Of a DNA stretch of 13,184 bases, positions 7,194-13,184 are shown piece after piece. The stretch spans positions 1 to 13,184 of the forward strand of contig JAUWYH010000020.1 in the NCBI GenBank assembly GCA_030615975.1. The letters are read 5' to 3'. The position numbers and the translations under genes are program-made. Each line of letters starts with the position of its first letter. Position 1 is the first letter of the stretch. The stretch comes from Candidatus Aminicenantota bacterium. Lineage in GTDB: Bacteria; Acidobacteriota; Aminicenantia; Aminicenantales; Aminicenantaceae. The notes under the pieces were generated by a model. The model was not told the origin of the DNA and did not search any database. It saw only the letters and a list, made by a program, of their open reading frames with translations.

Positions 7194-8588
7194 TTACAAA
7201 AAATTTTTCAATGCCTGAACTAAAATATCTATATCTTCCTTGGTGTGCACCTCTGTAACACAATACAAGGCGCAATTTCCTAATTCAGGGAATTCCTTTG
7301 AAAGATCTTTTCCGCCAAAGATTTGATGTTCTCTTAAGGCTTTATTAATCTCCCCAACAGTCTTTCCAGTGCCATTAAAATCAACAACAAATTCCTTAAA
7401 ATGGTGTGATTTAAAGAGAGGAGCCTTAACTCCTTTAATTTCTGAGAGTTTCATCATGGCATATCGAGATTTCTGGATAATATGCTTTCCCAGTTCTTGG
7501 ATTCCCTTTGGGCCCATAAGGGCCAGATAAACACCAGCGGTAATACCCCATAAAGCAGCACAGGTTCCAATAAATTCTTTACCTTCTTCCCTTTCAGCAA
7601 AAGATGTTCTTTCATAGGCAACATCACCAAAACCATATTCCCCTTCGACAGAAGTTTCTGTGATCCCAAAGAGCCGAGAGGGATATTCCATAACAAATTT
7701 TTCATCATCTCGAGTGGCGATAAATCCTCCAAGGCCGCCCCCGTAGTTCATATGAATTCCAAGGGGTTGAATGTCGCCGCATACTATATCGGCTCCATAA
7801 TGGCATGGAGGAACGATTATTCCTAAAGATATGGGATCCACACCCACAACACTTAATGCTCCCATTTCATGGGCTATTTCTGATATCGCCCTCCCCTGAG
7901 TTTCGACAAATCCCAGATAAGACGGATTTTCGAAATAAACGCCTGCCGTGGAAGAAGAAATTTTTGATTTTAAATCATCGAGATCCATTAAACCTGTTTC
8001 ATGGGAATGGTTAATCATTTTGATTGTATTCACAGGTCGACAATAATTTTGGATGACCAAAAGTCTGTCGGGTGATACGGTATCTGCAATAATGATTTCA
8101 TTCCGTTTTGTAATTCTGGCAACCATCCGAAGAGAGGTGCTTGCCGCCTGGCTCCAGTCGTATGTCGGCACATTCACCACATCCATATCTACCATTTCAG
8201 CCATTAAGCTTTGATATTCAAAAAGAGCTTGGAATCTTCCATGATCTTCGTAAGGCTCTCCACCATAGGCTGTTAAAAATTCTGAACGATGATTGATTTC
8301 ATCACAGATGGCTGGAACATAGTGAAACCAGCAGCCTCCGCCCAAAAAACTTATGTTCTCCTCACATGTTTGATTCTGAGAGAGAATGCCTTTAACATGA
8401 CGCTCCAAAGCGTATTCGGACAGTAAGGGATCTGGCAAATTCATTTTTCCTTTAAACCTTAAATTCTGTGGAATATCGCTGTATAACTCATCAATATCCT
8501 TAATCCCTATTTCTTTTAGCATCTTCGCTTTTGTTTCAGAGGCAGAATTTGGAATATACGGATGAGATGGTTTTTTCTTATTTTTCAT
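7194..8588 (-). CDS. Glycine dehydrogenase (decarboxylating) subunit 1-like PLP-fold protein
   Basis: This 464-aa protein is homologous to GcvPA, the partner subunit of split P-protein, and would form a heterodimer or heterotetramer with the downstream subunit 2. The start is the ATG at 8588, preceded by GGGAGGT; an ATG 18 nt upstream would overlap that site. Family marks are FLGGGCWFHYVPAI (81-94), EFLTAY (103-108), FEYQSLMAEM (123-132), ENPSYLG (220-226), GVDPISLGIIVPP (249-261) and a C-terminal CVTEVHTKED. Divergent spots are GGEPYEDHGRFQ (109-120) where TPYQPExSQGxLQ is usual, TYDWSQA (142-148) where MYDGATA is usual, and REEGKEFIGTCAA (333-345) where REKATSNICT is usual. The canonical forms are recalled. 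These segments surround the active site in the family, so a changed substrate is plausible. The gene lies 135 nt after the SDR gene across a hairpin repeat, and 36 nt before subunit 2. Confidence 0.85.
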   Translation of the reverse strand: MKNKKKPSHPYIPNSASETKAKMLKEIGIKDIDELYSDIPQNLRFKGKMNLPDPLLSEYALERHVKGILSQNQTCEENISFLGGGCWFHYVPAICDEINHRSEFLTAYGGEPYEDHGRFQALFEYQSLMAEMVDMDVVNVPTYDWSQAASTSLRMVARITKRNEIIIADTVSPDRLLVIQNYCRPVNTIKMINHSHETGLMDLDDLKSKISSSTAGVYFENPSYLGFVETQGRAISEIAHEMGALSVVGVDPISLGIIVPPCHYGADIVCGDIQPLGIHMNYGGGLGGFIATRDDEKFVMEYPSRLFGITETSVEGEYGFGDVAYERTSFAEREEGKEFIGTCAALWGITAGVYLALMGPKGIQELGKHIIQKSRYAMMKLSEIKGVKAPLFKSHHFKEFVVDFNGTGKTVGEINKALREHQIFGGKDLSKEFPELGNCALYCVTEVHTKEDIDILVQALKNFL

Positions 8589-8643
8589 AAATACCTCCCT
8601 AGACAAAGTAAAAAATTAAGGTTCATCTCCCATTAAACTTTTA

Positions 8644-8698
8644 ATATTTCTGGATTCCCGCTTCTGCGGGAATGACAAACATATTTCTGGATTTCCGC
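8644..8698. repeat. dRS3-like palindrome plus degenerate second copy
   Basis: ATTCCCGC-TTCT-GCGGGAAT (8654-8673) is a perfect 8-bp inverted repeat with a 4-nt loop. It fits the ATTCCC-N8-GGGAAT form known from Neisseria dRS3 elements and seen as dispersed intergenic repeats in other bacteria. The left flank ATATTTCTGGATTCCCGC (8644-8661) recurs with one change at 8681-8698 (TTTCCGC), 37 nt away, where the second palindrome arm is lost. It sits between the SDR gene and P-protein subunit 1, where the hairpin would form in a shared transcript. There is no T-tract, so it is not a classic terminator. Confidence 0.75.
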
Positions 8699-8723
8699 AT
8701 CGCTGTGTTCCTCTCAATAATAT

Positions 8724-9512
8724 TTAAGCCAAACCACCGCCATCAACGACTAATATCGCTCCTGTTACCCAACTGGACATATCGCTTGCGAGATAAAGGA
8801 CAGCATTGGCAATATCATCTGGTACTCCCACTCGCTGCAGAGGCCGCTCCGCTGCTTTCCTCATAAATTCTTTCACCTCTTTTCCTAATTGAAGAGCTTC
8901 CTCATGCAAAAGCGGTGTGTCTGTATCTCCTGGACAGACACAATTCACCCGTATGTTTTGTTTCCCAAAATCGATAGCCATTGCACGAGTAAGATTAACG
9001 ACACCCCCTTTAGCGGTACAATAGGCAGCCGCATCAGCACCTCCTCTTAATCCCCATCCTGAACCAGTATTTATGATCCTTCCTCCGCCATTTCTTATCA
9101 TATAAGGGATAACATGATGAGATAGTAAATATACGGCTTTTAAGTTGACATTCAAGACTAAATCCCATTCTTCTTCGCTCAAATCAACTGCATTCTTGCG
9201 CTTAATCACTCCTGCATTATTAAAAAGAATATCAATTTTGCCAAATTCTTTATAAACATCTTCTGCTGTTTTTTTGCAATCAGAATTTGAGGTGACATCA
9301 CATCTGTAGAACTTTGCTTGCCCTCCAATTTTCCTGACTTCTCTCACAGCCTCTTTTCCACTGATTTCGTCGATGTCAAGCATTGCCACATTTGCACCTG
9401 CCTCTGCTAATCGTCTTGCTGTGGCTAAGCCAATGCCTGAAGCGGCTCCTGTAATCATGGCTATTTTTTGTTCCAAAGAAATAAGCTTTAACACTTTTTT
9501 ACTCACTTTCAT
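8724..9512 (-). CDS. Short-chain dehydrogenase/reductase (SDR) family oxidoreductase
   Basis: This 262-aa classical SDR is an NAD(P)-dependent alcohol/ketone oxidoreductase of the cytoplasm. The start is the ATG at 9512, with GGAGGTGA placed properly upstream; a further ATG 15 nt out would cover that site. Motifs: the cofactor loop TGAASGIG (21-28); an acidic residue after strand 2 (LDID, D46), which favours NAD(H); CDVT (71-74); NNAG (98-101); N121; catalytic S151 (INTGSGWG); Y164 and K168 (YCTAK); PGDTDTP (194-200); and the usual C-terminal VTGAILVVDGGG. All catalytic residues are present. It is the first minus-strand gene of the cluster, 135 nt before the P-protein-like pair, so it may be part of the operon or a separate unit. 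A role oxidising a hydroxy-acid or sugar-acid intermediate is inferred from context only. Confidence 0.92.
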   Translation of the reverse strand: MKVSKKVLKLISLEQKIAMITGAASGIGLATARRLAEAGANVAMLDIDEISGKEAVREVRKIGGQAKFYRCDVTSNSDCKKTAEDVYKEFGKIDILFNNAGVIKRKNAVDLSEEEWDLVLNVNLKAVYLLSHHVIPYMIRNGGGRIINTGSGWGLRGGADAAAYCTAKGGVVNLTRAMAIDFGKQNIRVNCVCPGDTDTPLLHEEALQLGKEVKEFMRKAAERPLQRVGVPDDIANAVLYLASDMSSWVTGAILVVDGGGLA

Positions 9513-9587
9513 TTTGGTCACCTCCAATATATTTAAACTGGTTCTGGACTCTTAAAACTAAAGACTTGAGGATAAAATAATAGAAGT

Positions 9588-9616
9588 TTGTCATAGAATC
9601 ATTTTTATATTATCAT
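9588..9616 (+). promoter_or_regulatory. Sigma-70-type promoter for the VanZ-like gene
   Basis: TTGTCA (9588-9593) and TATCAT (9611-9616) each match the consensus at five of six positions, with an optimal 17-nt spacer. The predicted start of transcription near 9623 leaves a leader of about 50 nt before the TTG start at 9673. Confidence 0.55.
9607..9615 (-). promoter_or_regulatory. Possible extended -10 element for the SDR-led operon
   Basis: On the minus strand TGATAATAT (TGn followed by TAATAT) resembles an extended -10 element. It lies about 95 nt before the SDR start. No convincing -35 element is visible; the region upstream is mostly T. It overlaps the -10 box of the plus-strand promoter. 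Confidence 0.25.
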
Positions 9617-9672
9617 CTCAAAACAAAGAAAAAAATGACCTTTTTTAGCGCGAGGATATAAAAGGACTTATT

Positions 9673-10950
9673 TTGAGGAATCCCCAGGGTAAAAGGCGGA
9701 TAATAATCTTCTTATCCTGGTTTTTGGTTTTCCTCTGTATTCTAGGTATTTTCCTGATTGTCCCTTTTGCCCGCGCAATTTCGATCTTTGTATCCACTCA
9801 TTGGGGAGATTCTCTGTTTGGTTATGCTACGCTTTTTATCACTGGCGGAACACTTCTTGTACTCCTTTTTGTTCTATTTTTTCGACTCAAAATTCGATCG
9901 TTTTCAAACTACTTCTGGCTCTTGGCTGTAGCAATCCTTTATATATATTTCACTCTCAAGCTGTGGAAAGTGCCAGTGGAAGCTGTCCATTTTTTAGAGT
10001 ATGGACTTCTTGGATTTTTTCTCTTCCGGGCCTTAAGATTCCACATAAACAACAGGTGCATCTACTTCATTGCTTTCCTTTCTGGCTCTCTTGTCGGTAT
10101 TTTTGATGAAATTCTCCAATGGATAGTGCCTCTCCGCCTTTGGGATATCCGAGATGTAGGCCTTAACGCCCTCTCGAGCGGTCTCTTTCAGATTGGCCTA
10201 TGGAAAGGAATACAGCCGAGGGGAATATTTCCGAAAATAAAGGCAAAATCATTCAAAACTCTATCTCTCCTTTTAAGCATAAACATTGTTCTTCTCGGCC
10301 TCTGCTTATCCAACACTCCCAAGAGAGTCTCTGCATATACAAAAATCTTTCCAGCTCTCGCTTCCGTTCAAAAAGAGGAGCCGATGAACAAATTCAGGAA
10401 GAAGCATGTTGACTCAGATATAGGGAATTTTTATTCACTCCTTACTATTGATGAATTAAAAAGCGAAGATAGAGAAAATTTTCTCCAAAACGCACAAACA
10501 ATAAAGGAATGGAAAAATAGGGATTATAAGGAATTCATACGCCGCTTTCATCCCCTAATATACACTTTTCTCTGCGAGCTTAGGACTCATCTTGACATCA
10601 GAGATAAAAATTTCAAAGAAGCTCAAAAAGCAGAAGATAAAAATACAAAAAAGAAATTCTTTTTTAGAGCATACAAAGAAAACCTTATTCTGGAAAAATA
10701 TTTTGGCCAAACTCTCCAGAAATCCTCAAGCAATTGGGAAAAAGGACAATCCAAGCACATAGAATCTTACATCAATAAAAGCGCCTGGTATTCAAGCCAC
10801 CTCAGATTCGGTTTTTTTCTCTCTTTCAGCGAAAAAACAATGTGGACGGCCATTATTAGCTTCTTGATTATTCTGGCCCTATTTAATTTTTTCCTTCTTC
10901 GCTCTCAAAAATTCCAAAAAAAAATTGCTTTTAAAAGAAAAATAAGATAA
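9673..10950 (+). CDS. VanZ-like integral membrane protein with long C-terminal extension
   Basis: This 425-aa membrane protein starts at a TTG, preceded by AAAGGA at 9661-9666. Hydrophobic segments lie near residues 9-31, 49-71, 78-98, 105-121, 129-145, 160-178 and 197-213, with a last one near 390-410. The VanZ-like signature is clear: H106 and EY (109-110) in one helix, then DEILQ (145-149), R155 with WDIRD (157-161), and N165. VanZ proteins are small (roughly 150-200 aa), and the family is linked to teicoplanin resistance in enterococci. Most members, including this one, have no known function. Residues about 215-390 form a charged, lysine/glutamate-rich, probably helical domain I do not recognise, closed by the last helix and a basic tail. 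The gene is followed after 33 nt by the DUF4412-type gene and probably forms an operon with it. Confidence 0.8.
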   Translation: MRNPQGKRRIIIFLSWFLVFLCILGIFLIVPFARAISIFVSTHWGDSLFGYATLFITGGTLLVLLFVLFFRLKIRSFSNYFWLLAVAILYIYFTLKLWKVPVEAVHFLEYGLLGFFLFRALRFHINNRCIYFIAFLSGSLVGIFDEILQWIVPLRLWDIRDVGLNALSSGLFQIGLWKGIQPRGIFPKIKAKSFKTLSLLLSINIVLLGLCLSNTPKRVSAYTKIFPALASVQKEEPMNKFRKKHVDSDIGNFYSLLTIDELKSEDRENFLQNAQTIKEWKNRDYKEFIRRFHPLIYTFLCELRTHLDIRDKNFKEAQKAEDKNTKKKFFFRAYKENLILEKYFGQTLQKSSSNWEKGQSKHIESYINKSAWYSSHLRFGFFLSFSEKTMWTAIISFLIILALFNFFLLRSQKFQKKIAFKRKIR

Positions 10951-10983
10951 ATTATATAAAAATTTTCTTAGGAGGAAATTTAC

Positions 10984-11739
10984 ATGAGGAAAAAACTATT
11001 TTTTTGGTTCACAGCACTTGTTTTTGCCTTCTCCATAATCCTCTGCCCCACTCAAGCAAAAGCCGACATTTACATCAAAAAAATCAAACACACTGATGCA
11101 GTGACCATAATGGGCCAGACTCAACCAGCTAAAGACGAAGAAGGAGCCACCTGGATGGCAAAAGAAAAAATGAGAGAGGATGAAGGAGAAAATAAAACGA
11201 CAATTATTCGTCTTGACCTTAACAAAATCTACGTAATCGATCATACCCAAAAGACTTATTCTGAAATAGATTTACCTATCGACCTGGAAAAAATGCTCCC
11301 TGCTGAAGCGAAACAAATGATGCAAATGATGCAAGTCACACCAAAGGTGACTGAAACAAACGAGACAAAAAAAATTAAAGACTGGAATTGTAAAAAATAC
11401 ATAGTGGAAATTAGCATCTCGATGATGGGAATGAACATGCCGATGAAAATGGAAATGTGGGTCTCAAAGGACCTGGGAATCGATTTAAAGCTCTATGAAA
11501 AATTCTACACTGAATTTCTCGGTCTGCAGCCAATGTTTAAAGACTTTGCGGAAGAATTTAAAAAAATAGAAGGCTATCCTGTACTTACTCTATTTTCGAT
11601 GACAATGATGGGCACAGAGACAAAATATCAAGAAGAAGTTATCTCTGTCGAAAAAAAAGATGCTCCAGCAGGAACTTATGACCTTCCCCAGGGGTATTCA
11701 AAAACAAAAACCTTTAACCCATTCCAACAAAGAAGATAA
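10984..11739 (+). CDS. Secreted DUF4412-type protein
   Basis: This 251-aa protein has a clear Sec signal peptide: MRKK, a hydrophobic core at about residues 5-20, and likely cleavage after AKA at residue 27. AGGAGG stands before the ATG. The mature part resembles DUF4412 proteins: DIYIKKIKHTD at the start, an early TTIIRLDLNKIYVID block, YSEIDLP, a central WNCKKYIVEIS, EMWVSKDLGID, and a C-terminal domain ending DAPAGTYDLPQGYSK. The central part is methionine-rich (MMQMMQ, MMGMNMPMKMEMW, MTMMG), which in some periplasmic proteins relates to metal binding. Methionine runs at the matching place also occur in DUF4412 relatives, so this is only a hint. Function is unknown; an envelope or periplasmic location is inferred from the signal peptide. 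It is very probably co-transcribed with the VanZ-like gene. Confidence 0.8.
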   Translation: MRKKLFFWFTALVFAFSIILCPTQAKADIYIKKIKHTDAVTIMGQTQPAKDEEGATWMAKEKMREDEGENKTTIIRLDLNKIYVIDHTQKTYSEIDLPIDLEKMLPAEAKQMMQMMQVTPKVTETNETKKIKDWNCKKYIVEISISMMGMNMPMKMEMWVSKDLGIDLKLYEKFYTEFLGLQPMFKDFAEEFKKIEGYPVLTLFSMTMMGTETKYQEEVISVEKKDAPAGTYDLPQGYSKTKTFNPFQQRR

Positions 11740-11864
11740 CAGTTTTACTAGCTGTGGGCACTTCATGATTCTCCCTCTGATGATCTAACCCCCAAACAGC
11801 CAGCATTAATATTATGACTTAAATATCGTTTTTCTGCTTTCACAAGTTGCTTATTGGGATGATT

Positions 11865-12302
11865 TTACTCTGAATACACATTTTCTCCATTAAACCAGAA
11901 ATAGAGAAAAAAACCATTATCGTTATTGCTGACATTTATCAATTCAGTACCATTAAGGATTACTTTTTCGGTGACCCATTTTCCTGGTGTTGCATCAAAA
12001 ATACTGATAAAATGAGCATGGTCGTAATTTCCCAAGTGTTCAATATTATTTGGGACACTCTTTAATTCTAATTGAAAATGATCTTTTTCTGATTTATTCA
12101 TCAATTTACTCTTATAACATATCCATGACATAAATATTCTAGCAGTATCAGAACTTTCAGCATTTTCAGAACTTATTCGATAATAATGAGCATCGATATC
12201 ACCATATAGTATTTCTTCAACATCAGGTGTAGTTGGAATATCTTCCAAAGCGCAAGCAAAAAATAACATTAATAGGAAAATCAGAAATAATTTCTTTTTC
12301 AT
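11865..12302 (-). CDS. Small hypothetical lipoprotein-like exported protein
   Basis: This 145-aa protein is of unknown function. I chose the ATG at 12302 over the in-frame TTG at 12311. It begins MKKKLFLIFLLMLFFAC, a signal sequence ending at C17, and then ALEDIPTTPDVEE, an acidic, proline-containing linker typical of lipoproteins. The lipobox is imperfect (FFAC; a Leu/Ala/Gly-type triplet is usual), so simple secretion is possible. The mature part is mostly short polar beta-type segments (HYYRISSE, HFQLELKSVPN, FFLYFWFNGENVYSE) with no family I recognise. There is no clear Shine-Dalgarno site, but a strong promoter lies 24 nt upstream. The gene converges with the DUF4412-type gene and lies downstream of tRNA-Thr on the same strand. 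Confidence 0.65.
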   Translation of the reverse strand: MKKKLFLIFLLMLFFACALEDIPTTPDVEEILYGDIDAHYYRISSENAESSDTARIFMSWICYKSKLMNKSEKDHFQLELKSVPNNIEHLGNYDHAHFISIFDATPGKWVTEKVILNGTELINVSNNDNGFFLYFWFNGENVYSE

Positions 12303-12325
12303 TTTTTTCAAATTCTACATCAAAA

Positions 12326-12354
12326 CTTATAGCATAATAAAAATTTTATTTCAA
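12326..12354 (-). promoter_or_regulatory. Strong sigma-70-type promoter of the lipoprotein-like gene
   Basis: On the minus strand TTGAAA (12354-12349), a 17-nt spacer and TATAAG (12331-12326) each match the consensus at five of six positions. TGC directly before the -10 box makes an extended -10. The predicted start leaves a leader of only about 17 nt, which agrees with the absence of a clear Shine-Dalgarno site. Confidence 0.6.
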
Positions 12355-12396
12355 AAATGACTTGTATAAATACTAAGAAAAAAGGATAAAAAAGAG

Positions 12397-12469
<73 letters not shown>

Positions 12470-12499
12470 TCTTTGAAAAGAATTCTCTTGAACAGATAG

Positions 12500-12528
12500 A
12501 AAATAATAGAATTAACCTCACCTGTCAA
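12500..12528 (-). promoter_or_regulatory. Promoter of tRNA-Thr
   Basis: On the minus strand a perfect TTGACA (12528-12523) is followed by a 17-nt spacer and TATTTT (12505-12500, four of six). The predicted start is about 24 nt before the tRNA 5' end. Confidence 0.65.
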
Positions 12529-12596
12529 CACTTTTCGTCATAGAGCCGGCTTTCTCCTTTGAGCATTGTTAGCCGCAATTATCCAATTTTTAAGAC

Positions 12597-12634
12597 AAAA
12601 AAAATCACCTCCAAATCCACCCTAAAAGGTGATT
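12597..12634 (-). terminator. Intrinsic-terminator-like hairpin without an upstream gene
   Basis: On the minus strand AATCACCT (12634-12627) pairs perfectly with AGGTGATT (12610-12603) over a 16-nt loop, and six more T follow (12602-12597). This is a plausible intrinsic terminator. No minus-strand gene lies upstream of it in the window: the PAS gene is on the other strand. It shields the tRNA promoter from antisense read-through or ends a small RNA. Confidence 0.55.
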
Positions 12635-12664
12635 GAACAATTATGATGGCTTTGACACAATTAT
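12633..12664. repeat. Near-direct repeat TTGA(C)ACAATTAT
   Basis: TTGAACAATTAT (12633-12644) recurs as TTGACACAATTAT (12652-12664). The shared ACAATTAT cores are exactly 20 bp apart, about two helical turns. The pair lies about 90-115 nt upstream of the PAS gene. An operator is possible, but two copies in AT-rich DNA could be chance. Confidence 0.3.
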
Positions 12665-12748
12665 TGCTATTATAAGCTCATCAGAGGGATGAAGTATTCC
12701 TTTTGTCCCCAGAGCAATACTAAACTCTTCCTATTTTAAGGTTGCAAA

Positions 12749-13184
12749 ATGAAAGATGAAAACAAAACAAAAGAACAACTCAAAGATGAATCGGTAGAAT
12801 TAAGCCAACGAAGTAATGAATTGAAGAAATCAGAAACCGAGCGTAAGCAAATCGAGGAGGCATTGAGGGAATCCGAAGAAAAATATAAAACAATTCTTGA
12901 GAGCATCGAGGAAGGTTGTTATGAAGTTGACCTTGCAGGAAATTTCACATTCTTTAACGATTCGCTGTGTAGGATGCTTGGATATTCCAAAGATGAACTT
13001 ATGGGGATGAATAACCGAGAGTACATGGTTGAAAAGAGCGCTAAAAAAGTATACAAAATATTCAATAAAATCTACAAAACAGGAATCCCTGCCAAATCGC
13101 TTGATTTTCAGATCATACAAAAAGGCGGGGCTAAAATGTATGGTGAGATATCCATATCGCTAATAAAGGACTCAAGAAATGAGC
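12749..13184 (+). CDS. PAS-domain signalling protein, probably a sensor kinase (5' part)
   Basis: The gene starts at the ATG at 12749, with TAAGG 7 nt upstream, and stays open for 145 codons to the window edge. Residues about 1-45 are charged and coiled-coil-like (ELKKSETERKQIEEALRESE). A PAS domain follows: EEKYKTILESIEEGCYEVD, then LAGNFTFFNDSLCRMLGYS, KDELMGMNNREYM, and later KGGAKMYGEISISLIKDS. This linker-plus-PAS layout is very common in multi-PAS histidine kinases and diguanylate cyclases of environmental anaerobes. There is no signal peptide or membrane helix at the N-terminus, so this part is cytoplasmic. The output domain lies outside the window, so kinase, cyclase or other output cannot be decided. 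Confidence 0.85.
   Translation, partial: MKDENKTKEQLKDESVELSQRSNELKKSETERKQIEEALRESEEKYKTILESIEEGCYEVDLAGNFTFFNDSLCRMLGYSKDELMGMNNREYMVEKSAKKVYKIFNKIYKTGIPAKSLDFQIIQKGGAKMYGEISISLIKDSRNE

Noticed and set aside
8589..8723. Glycine riboswitch ahead of the P-protein-like genes
   Set aside because: The 135-nt gap is filled by the dRS3-like repeat and shows no tandem aptamer structure; the gap before the SDR shows none either.
11004..11046. Lipobox at C21 of the DUF4412-type protein
   Set aside because: The residues before the cysteine (IIL) do not fit a lipobox, while AKA at 25-27 is a good signal peptidase I site.
11751..11800. Hairpin GCTGTGGG / CCC-AA-ACAGC as a bidirectional terminator between convergent genes
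   Set aside because: The stem is bulged, the loop is long and no T-tract follows on either strand.
12543..12551. Palindrome AGCCGGCT near the tRNA promoter
   Set aside because: It is only 8 bp, single copy in the window and has no adjacent T-tract or operator-like partner.
12830..13120. Minus-strand open frame of 96 codons opposite the PAS gene
   Set aside because: The plus-strand frame encodes a clear PAS domain; the minus frame is its antisense shadow.

Overview
The window is bacterial, AT-rich and densely coded, with no phage genes or transposases. A run of genes on the minus strand fills about 1-9512. It holds seven intact genes for small-molecule catabolism and transport. On the plus strand from 9673 lies a two-gene envelope operon. 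A small lipoprotein-like gene, a tRNA-Thr and the start of a PAS-domain signalling protein follow. Several genes start with TTG (9673 and 2742), and Shine-Dalgarno sites are mostly strong (GGAGG-type). Split gcvPA/gcvPB-type genes, lctP and the PAS style suggest an anaerobic or facultative environmental bacterium, perhaps of the Aminicenantes/Acidobacteriota or Desulfobacterota kind. I cannot fix the taxon from sequence alone.

Minus-strand catabolic cluster, in transcription order: a short-chain dehydrogenase (9512-8724); two subunits resembling split glycine decarboxylase P-protein (8588-7194 and 7157-5595); a lactate-permease-family transporter (5567-3879); an enolase-superfamily mandelate racemase/muconate lactonizing enzyme relative (3858-2755); and a COG3199/AcoX-type NAD-kinase-like protein (2742-1618). 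From the P-protein pair onward the gaps are 12-36 nt, which is operon-like. After a probable decayed gene fragment and a candidate terminator comes an exported M20 amidohydrolase of the carbamoylase/allantoate amidohydrolase type (1325-6).

Taken together these genes look like a pathway for uptake and breakdown of a hydroxy- or amino-acid-type compound. Permease, epimerase/dehydratase, dehydrogenase, PLP decarboxylase and amidohydrolase are all represented. The two P-protein-like subunits lack several motifs I expect in true glycine decarboxylase, and no gcvT, gcvH or lpd is next to them. They may therefore act on a substrate other than glycine. This is the most interesting part of the window.

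Plus strand: a good sigma-70 promoter (9588-9616) precedes a VanZ-like membrane protein with a long C-terminal extension, followed by a secreted DUF4412-type protein. The 11740-11864 gap between convergent genes shows nothing I can support. The lipoprotein-like gene (minus, 12302-11865) and tRNA-Thr(CGT) (minus, 12469-12397) each have a clear promoter. The 12470-12748 gap also holds a strong minus-strand terminator-like hairpin with no gene upstream on that strand, and a near-direct repeat. The PAS gene begins at 12749 and runs off the window. No gene-free stretch exceeds 300 bases.
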